From assembly GCA_016584495.1 (NCBI GenBank), contig WAID01000008.1, forward strand, positions 682,001 through 746,000: DNA of 64,000 bases. Direction: 5' to 3'. Position 1 is the first letter of the stretch, and each line of letters opens with the position of its first letter. This document shows positions 35,742 to 47,914 of the stretch, one piece after another. The notes under the pieces were generated by a model that searched no databases, was not told the origin of the DNA, and saw nothing but the letters and a program-made list of their open reading frames with translations. This DNA comes from Celoporthe dispersa (taxonomy: Eukaryota > Ascomycota > Sordariomycetes > Diaporthales > Cryphonectriaceae). The position numbers were made by a program, and so were the translations under genes.

Positions 35742-37340
35742 ATGTCTAACTCTGAGATCCTATATTCTCTGATCGACGTCGTGGAGAGCATTATTTTGCA
35801 CCCTGGAAGCGATGAGTTCGAGGAAGATAATCGCTCCTACTTTAGCGCGTTTGAGAACGAGATCAAGCCCTCGTACATAGCCAAGCCGACCAGCGTTAAG
35901 CAGGTGCAGGGCCTGATCTCCGCTCTCCGCCCGCTTCTGCTCGCTGGAGCCTGCCAGGTGGCCATTCGCGGGACTGGCCACACGCCGTTTGCAGGTGCCG
36001 CCAATGTCCAGGACGGCGTCACCATCGACACGAGAGGTCTCAAGGGCATCAATTTAAACCATGATCACTCGTTCGTGGAGATCGCGGCCGGAGAGACATG
36101 GGCGACTGTCTACACCGAGCTAGAGAAGCACGGCCTGACTGTGGCTGGCGGGCGCGTGGGACGTGTCGGTGTTGCTGGGCTTCTTCTGGGAGGCAAGTCA
36201 CCCTGATTAGTGGGCTCACTTCTCAGCTTAGGGGATGGCTCTATGCGGATAATGGAGCTAACGTGAGAAACATCAGGTGGACTGTCAATGTTCGCGGGTA
36301 GGACCGGATTTGCCTGCGACTCTGTCTTGGAGTTCGAGGTGGTTCTCGCCTCCGGCAGAGTGATCCGTGTTAATGCAGAAGAGCACTCGGATCTCTGGAT
36401 TGCACTCCGGGGCGGCTTAAACAACTTCGGCATCGTAACGTCTCTGAAGATGCGACCTTTCAAGACCGGAGACATTTGGGGTGGCGTGACATACTACATG
36501 CCTAGCACCTTCTCCCAGCTTCTGCAGAGCACTTGCGATTTTGCTCGCAACGAAAAGGACCAGGACACCCACATCATGGCCAGTGCTGGGTACGGCTTTG
36601 GCCACCAGGTTGTCACTTGCGTCATGTATCACACCAAGGGGGAGGAAAACCCGCCCTCGCTACAGCGCTTCACGACCTTAGAGCCGCCGATCAAGCAGAT
36701 GTGCACAATGCGAACGTCGCGGCATCTCGAATTCTGCGACGAGCTGTCCAAGTTCTCCACTGATGGCTTACGGTCAGTGAACCTCTTTCGACTGACTCCT
36801 TGTATCTATACAATCGGTTCTTGAGCTGACTCGATTTTTAGCCAGTACTGGGCTTCGATCACGATCAAGCCAGATCTTCCTCTGATGGAAGCTTTTCACC
36901 AGAAATGGCAGGAGACTCTCGCCAAGGTCAAAGATGCTGAAGGGTTCATTTTCTCCTTCGGATTTCAACCCCTGACCAGGGCTATCCTGGAGGAATCCGC
37001 AAAGGCAGGCGGCAATGCGATGAATATCTCTCCATCAGATGGGCCACTTTTCATTGTGCTGATCAATCCAATCTGGAAGCTGGCTGAAGACGATGGACGC
37101 ATCTTTGCAGAAGTCGGCAAGCTCATCACGGACCTCCGGGAACTTGCACGCGAGAAGGACAAGCTACATCGCTATATCTTCACAAACTATGGTTATTCGA
37201 AGGACGATGTCATTGCTGGGTACGGAGAGGCGAGCCTCTCGAGGCTTCGGGAGGCGAGCAAGAAATACGACCCTGAAAGTATTTTCCAACAGGGCATTCC
37301 GGGTGGTTTCAAGCTGGGTATTCGAAATGGTGCTTTCTAG
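35742..37340 (+). CDS. FAD-linked oxidoreductase (berberine bridge enzyme-like), with a GC-AG intron
   Basis: FAD-binding type 4 (PCMH) domain in the first two exons: KPTSVKQVQGLIS, then RGTGHTPFAGAANVQDGVTI and DTRGLKGI, then GGGLSMFAGRTGFACDSVLEFEVVLA. A BBE-type C-terminal end follows (YGEASLSRLREASKKYDPESIFQ). Exons 35742-36192, 36277-36772 and 36842-37340 give 481 aa, open throughout. Intron 1 (36193-36276) has a GC donor (G|GCAAGT) and the normal AG acceptor; intron 2 is GT-AG. The His of GTGH is the usual FAD-contact site; there is no second Cys for bicovalent FAD. No signal peptide, so probably intracellular. Likely an oxidative tailoring enzyme. Confidence 0.9.
36193..36276 (+). other. 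GC-AG intron
   Basis: Donor G|GCAAGT, acceptor CATCAG. Only this splice gives the conserved LLLGGGLSMFAGR; there is no GT donor nearby. Confidence 0.8.
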
Positions 37341-37928
37341 ACAGGATCAATCACGCCCCATTTGGTCACATGATGACAACATGACTATATCGATGCTTAG
37401 AGTATTCAGAGGTTCAACCCCCCCTCCCCCCCTCCACCCGAAGTTATAAAGCTTATAGTTTCTTGACCGCTTTGCCTTGACAAGCGTATTTTGAAAATAT
37501 GCAGCAATAGATAACGTTGTTCTTTGTTCTATCAATAAAAGCCCAGGGGGCTGGAGGCGACCCATTAGGAGAGCTATATCAAGAATCTAGTTAGATATGT
37601 GTTGAAACTTTTCGAAAAAAATTGTAGCTATCAATTACGTTCTTCAACTATCGATGTCCTACGATTTTTTTTAATATAGCGAAATATCTTTGATCAATGA
37701 ATTTTATGTCAGCTCTTGAACGTTCCAAGCCATACCCGAACAATAGATCTATTCTTATCGTGACTAAGTCTATAGTGAAACTAAATCTTGGTACAATCTG
37801 AACATTACTAGCGGCTCAGTGCGTAAGGTGGATTCCTCTACCGTTGTCGCGGCTTTAGCCTCGGTCTCAAGAACCGTTGCTTAAGCCAGTGGTATACTTT
37901 TGCCGTATGTTCGTGTATTTTCAGCCGT
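37341..37928. other. 3' intergenic region
   Basis: Two genes converge here. A C-rich run is at 37420-37436. Nothing else recognised. Confidence 0.4.
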
Positions 37929-39317
37929 CTAGACCGTGACATTTGTTATCTTGTAAATACCGGCAGGATTTTGTTGGCTGTCGTTGCTGCCAGAATTACG
38001 TATCTCAACGTAACCAATCCCTCTTTGCAGACCGACGGCAGAGTCATTGCCAGAATCTGCGTCGTTAGCATTTCTGTATGATTGAAGCCCCTTGCGCGGG
38101 ATCGGAGTGATTGCCAGCGATGATAGAGAAAAGCCGTGAGCTTGATGTTCCATAATTTGGCGAGCGATGGCATACAAGCGACTATAATGGTCACATGGAC
38201 CTCCGCTTGGCTGAGTACACAGTTAGTATTCAAGAGCTATAAAAGCTCAAAGGAGTCTTCGCTTACGTGCAGATGTAGGCTTGTGCACCCGCCCAGGATG
38301 AACCGATGGAGTGGACGACCAGAATACGACAATTCACAGTCAGTAAGCTGGCAAACAATGCATTTTTCGCTGAGTTAGCACTACTTCTAGCGTTCTGGGG
38401 CCGGGGGGGGGTACCTCAAACATACAATAAGCCTGTGGCAAAAATGATAGCAAGAGCAATCCTCTTGGCTAGAAGCATATGGAATTGATAAATAATGGGC
38501 AGAGGAAGTATGATGATGGAGATATCGATAGCAATGTTCATGCTAGCCTGCACTAGGCCGGGCGTGGCTAAATGATCACAGTATGCTAGAAGAGTAAGAT
38601 CCCAATCTCGCCTGCTGTATGCCATGCAGTAATTGAACGTTAAGGGGACTATACCAAAATTTATTAGTAGCGTCATAGTCAGACGCATTGGTCTTGGGAA
38701 GCTCACCTGTCATCCAGTATATTCCAACCATAATGGCCATGAGCACGTAGATACACCATCTCAGCCAAAGTTCTGAGGAAAAGACGTGATAGTAGAGAAT
38801 AAGAATTGATGCCTTGGCGAAAAAAACAGCATCGGTCCGTAGAATACAGAAGTTACAAAGTTCTTCTTGATGTATGCCGAATCAAGATAGCATACTGGCA
38901 GGTCCCATGCATGTCTAGTGACAGGCCCATCTACGAGAATGATTAGTCTAGATCATTACATTTCTTCAACGTTTCCGATAACTCACAAGTAGCCGCCACA
39001 GAGGTGTATCCGGCAGCGAGGATGAAGGAGATGACAATGAAAGCTGGTCCTGTATTAACCGACTACCCTAGCCAAATCGATCTCGTCCCCAGAGAGGGTT
39101 AAGGAGAAGAGAATGTGTGAATACCGTCATCTATTTCGAGCGCAGTCTTGTTTTGTACTCGAGTGTCAAGGCGTAAGCCAATGAGTATCTGGGCAGCGGA
39201 CCCGAGAGTAATGCCAACTGCTCGAATAGTACTAATAAGGGAAGTTGGGTCGACGAAATTGGCCGGAGCACCGCTTGGGTTCTCGGCGAGAGCAATCTCA
39301 CAATAATTGACAGACAT
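37929..39317 (-). CDS. SAT4-family membrane protein 2, frameshifted
   Basis: Exons begin at 39317 (to 39125), 39049-38987, 38930-38707 and 38648-38426, with introns of 75, 56 and 58 nt between them. Family motifs are TRVQNKTALEIDDG at the first loop, FIVISFILAAGYTSVA, KNFVTSVFYGPMLFFAKASILILYYHVF, and QASMNIAIDISIIILPLPII. The A7 run at 38820-38826 (T7 sense) is one base short or two long: only then does MLFF run into AKASIL and match the splice phase of exon 3. After 38426 a further intron leads to VTIIVACMPSLAKLWN and a tail ending IYKITNVTV in yet another frame, so the 3' end is unsure. Plasma-membrane protein of unknown ligand. Confidence 0.7.
38820..38826 (-). other. A7 homopolymer frameshift in SAT4 gene 2
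   Basis: Exon 3 (38930-38707) has the wrong length for its flanking splice phases by one base lost or two gained. Confidence 0.55.
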
Positions 39318-40212
39318 ATTCAGAAGATGTAGCAGCTAGTTGCCCTGACTATGTGAAAAGACAGACGGGAAGAGAGACACGTAAAAAGGGGACTACGTTC
39401 GGCGCAGGCTGATTATCATTCCAGTGTACATATGCAATCCGAGGCTGACCGGAATAGAAATACTATGACACGGAATTGCGAGTGTCATGTCCGACACATC
39501 GGGCTAATAGCCGCTGTTGAGTTTGCCAAGGCGTTGTTGGATAGGTGATGAGGTCCATAATGCAACAGTATAGGTGGCTGCCCAGTCGAACCAAAGTTTG
39601 AGCATTATTTGTGAAGAAGTTCCTTGCAGCGTAGCTTGTGCACATCAGAAATGCAACGTATTTCTTACCCCTCTCTCTTAGTATTTACATATCCAGCAAG
39701 TACCTGCACAACGTGTGATCGTCATGGTGCTTGCGTCTACTAGGGGTGTGTCGTGTTTATGCATGCCCGCCCCTTCCTGTGGGGACGGCAATTTGGACAC
39801 ACGGGGTCATTTTGGCGCTGATGAACCGTCTAGATGCTTACCAAAGTGGTATGCAAGTGGTGTTCGCTAGGCTGCGCTCAGGCCGTGGTAAGAAAACAGA
39901 CCAACATCTTTTTTCTTCTCTGACTGCAGGGTAGTTCAACCAAGCAGGGACTGCAACAGATGGGCGAAAAGAACTACTATGCATATGAGAAGTATGTGGA
40001 AACGCCCACCGGATTGGGGACCAGCATCTTGCCATATCTTCTAAGAAGCGAGGTACCCTGCCGGTCACTTGATACATGAAGTAGAACCTGAACCAGTGAT
40101 TTGCCGCCTTCTTCTATCATCCTGAAATTAAACAGCCTCAACTTCTTGCTTAACTTTGTGTGATAATCTTGTTAATTATACTCTCGAAAACACACAAGTT
40201 GGTCTCTTGATA
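39318..40212. other. Intergenic region
   Basis: Short frames only (39731-39934, 39838-40077), none convincing. A plus-strand P450 begins at its right end. Confidence 0.4.
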
Positions 40213-42310
40213 ATGGATCTTACTTTTCGCCAGTCGGTTGGACAACTGGAGCTTTCTGCTCTGATGTACAGTCCTGGGGCGCTGATACTCTTCGGTCTTT
40301 TTGCTCTGGGTAGTTTCTATAGTGTGTTTAACCCATCCCTCCTATCGATATCTAGTCTTATCATGGCTTAACATCTGGATAGTGAGTTCCGACAAATGCA
40401 CTGGCTTCATTCATAGCAGACATGACAACTTATTGGCAGTCACAATGGGAACTTATTCACCTACCCCATCACAGTGAATAGAAAGATCAGAACTACCTAT
40501 GCAGAGGTAAGTAGTATGGTCAATACAGCTGTGGTGCTGCTGGGATGTCATTGTTGACCAAAGCTTCAACAACAGATCAACGGGAAAGCGATGCGGATCA
40601 ACTCTCCCGAGAGTTGGATGACCTTAGTTTCCTCGCCCGAGTTGATTAAAGATATCAGCAACGCTACTAATGAGTAGCTGTCTCTCCACGCCGCCGCAAA
40701 AGAGATCCTCAAACCCAAATATACAATGAATGGATTCAACTAGCATGATCAAAGAGGGATTGAAGGGATCGGATTTGTGCGGACTTTAAGTACTCTATTA
40801 ACGTGTCATCTGCCCAAGATGACACCGGGTACCCGCATCATCATTGACAAAACACTCTTCCAGGAGGTCCGGTCAGGCAATAGCAGCGTCAACGGTATTT
40901 GAACCAATACATCCATGCTAGATTGGAATGGCATACTAAACGATGATCATGTAGTCTTGACGCTCTGTAAGAAGGTCGTGACCAACATCAGTGCTTATGC
41001 CTTCTTTGGCCAGGACTATGGTATGTGATCAATCCCCGCTAAAACTCCTACTATTCGTGCTGACAAGCACAGTGGGAGACAACGACTTCGTCGACGCAGC
41101 ATATTACTACAATGAAGATGTACTATCCAGCTCCGAGTTGCTTCGCATCGTGCCCAATTTTCTCGGCCCGTATGTATAATTTAATCATACACTCCCCTTC
41201 CAGCTCTCCGTTTGACCGTTTCACAGCGCCATCGGACTTTTCATGCCCATGGTTTTACGACGACAGCGGGTCTTCTTCCACGGCTTAGTCTCCATCACCA
41301 ATGAAAGAATGAAAGACACAAATTCTGCCAGAAAATATGTGAGCTATAGCGGCCAAATCGGTCGATGTGTCCCGGCTTCTAGCTTGCACGTTACTCTTAC
41401 AGAACGACGTCATCCAATGGATCATCAACACTTCACCGAAGTCGAAGCCATGGACTCCGGGTAGAACGGCGTTCGAGGTTATGGCAATCTGGTTCGGCTC
41501 TGTATAGGGGCTTGCAACGGTGAGGAAACCACAATAATCAAGAGAGGCTACAAACTGACCGTATCTTTGCTAATAAAAATGGAGAGCATTCAGACTTTGG
41601 CGTTTGCAATCTATAGCCTCTGCGATAACCCTGAGTGTATCAAGCCTCTTCACAATCAAATCGAGGGGCCGGCTGGCACTTCGTTCCTTTTAGAAGGCGA
41701 AGGTCTCCCGTTAATGGATAGCTTCCTGAAAGAATGTTCAAGAAGAATCCCTGTTGAGTCTGGTAGGCCTCATATCTCAAGATTTGCGGCCTCGCGGAAT
41801 GTAACTTGCTTCTAACACCTTGAAGTCACTGCTCGTCGTTGCGCATTGAAAGACTTCATGTTCTCTGATGGCAGTCGAGTTGCCAAGGGGGGAATGGGTA
41901 GGCATCCCGGTTGGGGAGATGCTTCGAGATACATCCTATTACCCACACCCTGGGGTTTTTGACGGATTTCGTTTCGCAGATCCGAGCATATCTGGCGTTG
42001 GGGATTCAGTGCAACCGGAAGGCCCATCGAAGTTCACAGATGTCTCAGCCACATGGCACCTCTGGGGGACTGGTAGGCTAACTTGGTGTGTGCATTTCTG
42101 CTCCCGACTTTCGCTCTCGATGATTGACTGACATCTTTCCGCAGCCCTGGGCGATTCTTCGTCTCTTATGCTATGAAACATGTGGTGTATCACATTCTAG
42201 AGAACTTTGAGCCGGAGATGGAGAAGAAGAACAGTAAGCACACAATCAACTGGCGGACACTGACCTTGCCCGCTTTCAATGTCAGGGCCAACTTCAAGCC
42301 CCGATCATGA
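40213..42310 (+). pseudogene. Cytochrome P450 gene 2 (ent-kaurene-oxidase-like group), with in-frame stops
   Basis: N-terminal membrane anchor YSPGALILFGLFALGSFYSVF. Then SLHAAAKEILKPKYTMNGFN, GIEGIGFVRTLSTLLT, LPKMTPGTRIIIDKTLFQEV, the K helix (MDSFLKECSRR), FSDGSRVAKGEWVGIPVGEM, HPGVFDGFRFAD and the end LPAFNVRANFKPRS. The heme Cys is intact: its codon TG|C is split by an intron (42086-42144), giving WGTGRLTCPGRFF. Three stops share one frame: TAG 40675-40677, TAG 40741-40743 and TGA 40900-40902. The second sits where the family has Trp (GFNW-x2-RG), so TGG to TAG is likely. Several introns between 40380 and 41600 are needed and not all resolved. Confidence 0.75.
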
Positions 42311-43051
42311 GGACGAACCGAAGCTGGAGAGGAGAAAATACGATGCATGTCAATTTTTCCCGAGACCACTTCGTCTATCCTCGTTCTGTTTGAGATAGTC
42401 ACGTCCTCTACTGTACCAGCGGAGGATAATGTTTATCCTGTCTTCTCTCATTCACTGCCCACCCTCTGTAGTAGCAGCTAGAAGAATGGAATTGCTTGCT
42501 ATGAAATGCTACTTTTACCAAATGTATTCTCATTTATTATTCCCAAAATACATGAGCTGGCTTTCCTTTCGGGAAGCCCTTGGCGTCACTGGACTCTCTT
42601 TCGATGCGAGCCACGCCTCGGACCAGCATCTGTCTGAATTGTGAGCTCCAGGGGCTGCAACCACAGCCACATGCCCCCACATTAAATGGATACAAATCAC
42701 AGCTGTCTATTACATCCTCTAAGAGGCTGGGATCCAGAAACTGGTCTGTATGTTGGTCTTACACAACCTGTGGTACGCAACTAGGAGAACTCCCGTACAT
42801 AGTAAGTTAGTACTGTATACATCATGGAATCCCGAGCGTGTAGACTCCATTATAAACCATGCTATCGATCAAAGCTATTTGCAGCCAATATGACACTTAA
42901 TATTCTGCAGTCATTGACATGCAACGTGAGACTAGGGTACCCTGCATAATGTTGGAATGGTTTTGTGATGTGCATAGGCGCAACCTGAGAACTAGTGGCA
43001 GCCTCCCTGCAAATACAACTCTGTTCTTGACCGAAACAGTTGTTCACAGCC
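42311..43051. other. 3' intergenic region
   Basis: Lies between the converging P450 2 and SDR genes. Short unsupported frames only. Confidence 0.4.
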
Positions 43052-44069
43052 TCACTTATCCCGGTTCTCTTTGGCTAGCACGTCTAAGCCAGTCTTGACC
43101 TGCACACCGGTGTCCTAGTGAAGCGTAAGCAACCATTTGCCCCATTCTCGAGGGGGGTTTGAAGAAGAGGGGGTGGGGGAGGGGAGAACCGCCGTGGAAA
43201 GTACATACCATAAGCCATGTAGGAAGATACTCTGTGCTGAATTTGACCAGTCCTGCATTTGCGCCATACCAAAACTTGCCTGTCCGTCCCTTGATAATCT
43301 CGGAAACCACGCGCTTTGCATACTCTTGAGGTTCCATCCTTGGCGCTCCTTCTTGACCACGGGCTCTGTCGCGAATCGTGGGCTCCACTGATGCATAGCG
43401 AGAATCCTCTGGGAGCTTCCAGTCGTCGAAGTGAGACTGGCCCATGGTATTCAACGCTCCAGACACGACGGAAAGGACCTTTACGTGGAAGGGCGCGAGC
43501 TCTAGGCGCATTGTCTCTGCTATAATCTCCTCGGACATTTTGGATGCAGCGTATGTATTCAACAGGTCCATTAGCTGAGTAATTGAACAACTTGGCATCC
43601 GTAATTATATTAAAAGAGGGTGAAGCCTACCTTGGTAAGGAGTGTTCAGATGTCCTGCGACGGAGGTGATGAAGACAACGGTGCCCTTGGCCTTCATCAG
43701 CAGAGGTGCGAACGCCTGGGTGACCGCCAAAGGACCCCAGACGTTGGTCTCATAGATTTTCTTGGCGTCCTCAACATTCTCATCCAGTAACGGCATGAAG
43801 TGGTTGCGGGCGGCGCAGTTGATGAGGTAGGATAGGGTGCTCTCAGTCTCCTCGATCACCGCAGCCTTTGCGGCCTGGATGTCGGCCGCGCTGGTAACGT
43901 CAAGCTGAAGAGTTTGGACGTTGGTCAAGCTCTCAACATTAGACATTGTGCTTAAGATCCGCGAGGTGGCGAAGACTCGATAGCCTTGCGTGTCTAAGGC
44001 GGTCGCCAGGGCAGCACCGAGGCCTCCATCGCTGCAGCCGGTTATCAGTACTGAACCCTTGAAAGCCAT
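43052..44069 (-). CDS. Short-chain dehydrogenase/reductase, disrupted by a 4-bp duplication
   Basis: Classical SDR: cofactor motif TGCSDGGLG, LDVTSAADIQAAK, INCAARNHF, the catalytic Ser in VVFITSVAGHLNTPY and the YAASK catalytic Tyr/Lys. Exons are 44069-43631, 43574-43209 and 43099-43052, all GT-AG, ending GLDVLAKENRDK. Near the start of exon 2 the plus strand has GTAT-GTAT (43551-43558). Removing one copy joins PYQANGPVE to YAASKMSEE and makes the total 282 aa, an exact multiple of three. NAD(P)-dependent; it resembles the 1-acyl-DHAP-reductase-like SDRs of fungi, substrate unknown. Confidence 0.85.
43551..43558. repeat. 4-bp tandem duplication (GTAT)2 in the SDR gene
   Basis: Plus strand CGTATGTATTC. 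It coincides with the frame break just before YAASK. It can also be read as TATGTA, a TA-NN-TA pattern. Confidence 0.65.
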
Positions 44070-45564
44070 AGCGTGCCGGAAACTTGACAGTTGGCGATGA
44101 TCCTAACGAAGTCGAATGATTCCTGAAGGATAGAAATGCGAATTGTTGGATTCTAACCGGCGCTCGGAGCGCGTTCATTGTTTGATTGGTATTACTAGTA
44201 GCGCTAATCCTTACTCTTTCGAGTCGCCACGGTTACTGCCCAACTGACCAACCGTAGCATTGTAGTATGCCGTTGGCCTACGACAAGCAAGATAGTTTCC
44301 ATAGTGTACCCACCCACACTTGTCCTAGCAACATGTATTGCTACTTTCTCATTTTACTACAACCTCGTTACCAACGAGTGCCGTGGGTTACAATGCATGA
44401 ATGTTGGTATGTAGAGTTACTCTACTGCAAGGCAGCCATGTCAGCAATAGACTCCCTTGTCGGCCGTATGCTTTAACCCTAGCGGCAGCATTGCTCAGCC
44501 ACCGGTGTAGAGTGAGTAGCGAGCCTTTCGGGGTTTGCTCATCTCGCGAGCAGATATGCAGACGGCGCATCGGCAAGGATGCCCCCATTGGTTCTCGTGG
44601 CACAGAACGAAAAATGCTTGTTACAAGCATGCACAACCCCTCAACTTCTCCTCTCGCAAACTTGAGTTCTTCGCGCTGACCAGTATCCATTATCTCGTTC
44701 TGGAAGTACCAGCTGTGAGCCAGCGACCACAAAAGGGGATGTGAGCATAAGTGGTTGTAGTGAATTTCCTGAACAAACAACCACATACGTACCGTATAGT
44801 TTGGATCAATATCCGCAGCAAGTTGGGTTCGGAGCTCGTTGCAGGGTTAGGGAGGTCAGGAGCTCAGCCGTTGAATTAGGTTCCGTGCAAGGTGTAGAGA
44901 AGATTTTCAGACTTTGTGTTCTCGGGAGTGAGCGAGTGCAGCCTCTTTATTCATATTCCGAAATACCAAGGTGTCAAATGGTCACTAGCAGATTGCCGTA
45001 GAGCGAATCAAACTACAAGCACTAATATTATCAAACGACTGCCAACTTCAGGCCCAGAATCAAGAGCCAGAGTACCACCACAGCCCTCCGAATTCATTGC
45101 TCCTTCTAGCCTGCCACACCATCCACGTCAGCAGACCTCAGTCGATAATCTGGGAAATCTGATTTGATTACATGGACGAGATCTGCAACTTCGGTTCCGT
45201 TCTGTGTTAATTGAGTCACTGAGCTTGACCTTTATCTCAACACTAGCCAAGGCATGTAATGTTCACTGCATAGCAGGCTCTGCTATCCGCTCCCTTTGTA
45301 ATAAGTACCGATTTCAAAAAGGCGGGTGGACTGGAAATTCGAACCGTCTCCCCCCGTTCTAAAGGCATCATTGCCTTGCCCGGGTGGAGAAGATAGACAA
45401 GAATGCGGTCAAGAAGACCTACCTGAATCCTGTGTCGTCCCTTACCGAAGCTTCTCACGGTCACAGGAGGCCATTTTCGGTTGAACACCCCACTTCTAGC
45501 TCTCAGAGTACTTGACTAACTCATAGTCGAATCCAAGGCTTATCGTACGACTCCGTATTTCATT
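44070..45564. other. Intergenic region
   Basis: Short frames on both strands without recognisable content. Confidence 0.35.
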
Positions 45565-46057
45565 GTGAGTTGGTCGAGATTGTCACCAAACAGCCCTAGG
45601 CCGGGTATCCCTCGGAGAAACGAAGAGCTTCAGAAGCAGATGGGGTCGCCAAGGGGTTTCTCAAACCTTATGGGCTATGTCCACTCTTCCAGACAGCCGC
45701 TCCACAACATCATCACGACCTTCATAGTCATCATGGTTCCAAGATCGGTGACGACTGGTCTCGTCTGGGCCCTCACATATCTTGTGTTGAAGGTGAGTGC
45801 TCGCGTGATAGATGACAGCATCTCTTTTGCGAAATTATCCCCTGGCACTTTGGCACAATTGAGTTACTCCGTCAACATCATGGAAGACGACTCGGAGATA
45901 GATGAAGCCGAGTGAAACGAGCTGAGAGTTGGGTACGTCGACATTTTGGAAGCCTTTATTTACTTCTGGAAGGACAGCGTGGACTACCTTCGGGCGGAGC
46001 CGCACTCATCGAAAAGTGAGGATGCTTTCATTTAGGATATAGCAATGTTGCGCGATA

Positions 46058-46104
46058 AGTCGCAGGGGGTACTTTTCGGCACCCCCCCTTTTCGGCACCC
46101 CTGA
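46058..46104 (+). repeat. Fot1 left terminal inverted repeat
   Basis: Identical in reverse complement to 47868-47914 over 47 bp, with a C7 run and two copies of TTTTCGGCACCCC inside. Confidence 0.95.
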
Positions 46105-46210
46105 ATGACCACACCGCTTATTCAACCACCTCTCTTTCATTCACTTTCTCTCTACCAATTTCTATTCAAACAACTTCATCTTTTTACTGACCCTTTATAC
46201 GACCTTAATA

Positions 46211-47816
46211 ATGCCCTATACGGAATTTGAGCTATCTCAGGCCATTGAGGCTGTCAAAAATAGCTTGTCTCAGAAAAGGGCCTCGCTTGAATAGGGAATT
46301 CCAAGAACTACTCTTCAAAGCTGTCTTGCAGGAAGAATATCGTATAAAATAGCCTATAAAGATAGCTAAAGGCTTTCTATTAGCCAGGAAACAAAGCTTA
46401 TCGAATAGATTCGCATTCAGGAAAGCTTAGGGCTTCTATCTAGCTATTCAGAATTCAGGTTTTTTGCTTAGAAAATCCTCTTTATCAAGGGGGATTCTCA
46501 GCTTTTAGGAAAGAAATAAGTGACTTCTTTTCTAAAGAGAAATCCGGAGATATAAGTCCGGAGAACCCGCCGGATAGCTTCAGTTCGAACCAATAAAGCA
46601 ATAACAGAAGTAATAAGGCTTTAGTTCCATCTACTTAATCTTTCTTCTATCCAGATTATCAAGCTAGCTAATAGATAGAATATAGATAAAGCTAGAATAA
46701 TAGAAAGCCAAAGCGAGAATAGATTAGTCTTTGGAGGCTCCTCTTTATATTCAATATAGAAAAAAGACTCTGGATCCCGAGTCTGGATCTCTTTCCTTAA
46801 GTGTATTTTAGCTACTAGCACTCATTTTCTTCCTCTAATTATTTTTAAAGGGAAAACTATATAGTAATAATAATTTCCTTTTAATATAGACCCTTTTGAA
46901 AGCTAGCAATTTATTACTATCTTAAATAGATGAATAAATAATAAGATAGTATTCGAATAGCTGAAAAGAGTATTTATTCCTAGCAGCTAGCTAGCAGACT
47001 TTTTGAAGGCTAGGCTATTAATTCTGGATAGCTACGAAAGCTATATAATAAATGAATTTATATGGGAATACTTTCAAAATAATATTCTATTGCTTTATTT
47101 GCCTCCTTATACTTCTTATATCCTTTAATCTCTCGATCTAGAAATCTTTTCCTCTTTTAAAAAAGCTTACAGAAAAAAGCTCAGTACTTTAGATCAATAA
47201 AGAGATAATTCTATCTATAGAAAGCGCTTATTCCTTAAGAATTACTATCTTGCTCATCTAGAAGGCTTTTCTAGCTAGAATATTAAATCTAGATGGAAAG
47301 CAATAGATCTTTGGCTTATCCGCTTAGCCAAGCCACTCCTAAACCCTCTTCTTTTTGAAAACAATCAACAATACTCTCAAACCTTATCAAATTCAGGCTC
47401 AGGAGCATCAGCTGGATCTAATCCAATATCGAATACAATTTCACAACCATCGGATATATATTCAACCCCTCGGAAAGCCAGAGATCTGTATCACCAACTT
47501 AATAGATACCGGAGCCAACTTTCTTCTATCCCTAAACATCGCATTCTTTTCAGAAAGATACAAAAAGCTTAGGAGGAGAGAGATATAGCCCTAGCTAAAG
47601 CTCTGGAGGAAAGCAAGGCTTTGAGAGAACAACTTGAGGCTTCTAGGCCTAGCAAAAAAAGAAAAGGTTGATAATAGCCCGAATTCGAAGTTTGTAGGCA
47701 TTCAGGATATACAGAAGGCTCAAAAAGCAGCTAGACTTGAAAAGGAAAGTGAGAATGAAGAGAGCGACATCGAATTAGTTACTGATGAAGAGGATTGCAT
47801 CGTGGTGGGTGAATAG
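46211..47816 (+). pseudogene. Fot1/pogo transposase pseudogene
   Basis: From ATG 46211 the reading MPYTEFELSQAIEAVKNSLS is the usual N-terminal helix-turn-helix start, followed by stop TAG (46292-46294), GIPRTTLQSCLAG and IRIQESLGLLSSYSEFRFFA, the CENP-B-like DNA-binding region. The C-terminal part reads TPRKARDLYHQL, LSSIPKHRILFRKIQKA, stop TAG (47570-47572), EERDIALAKALEESKALREQ, SKKRK and IQDIQKAQKAA. Trp positions are TAG, as RIP produces (TGG to TAG). The central DDE region is too decayed to read. The element cannot encode active transposase. Confidence 0.85.
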
Positions 47817-47867
47817 GGCTGAAAAGCAGATAAATTCAATATATATATCTATATTGAATGTGGCTGC

Positions 47868-47914
47868 TCAGGGGTGCCGAAAAGGGGGGGTGCCGAAAAG
47901 TACCCCCTGCGACT
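47868..47914 (-). repeat. Fot1 right terminal inverted repeat
   Basis: Reverse complement of 46058-46104 without a mismatch; followed by TA at 47915-47916. Confidence 0.95.

Larger units (their letters stand above)
46058..47914 (+). mobile_element. Fot1/pogo-type DNA transposon (1857 bp), decayed inside
   Basis: Perfect 47-bp terminal inverted repeats (46058-46104 and 47868-47914) begin AGTCGCAGGGGG and are flanked by a TA dinucleotide on each side (46056-46057, 47915-47916), the target-site duplication of Tc1/mariner elements. Length and AGTC termini fit Fot1 relatives. The interior is A+T-rich with stop-filled remains of a transposase. Confidence 0.93.

Noticed and set aside
46621..46821. 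Minus-strand membrane-like frame within the transposon
   Set aside because: A+T-rich chance frame in the decayed transposase region.
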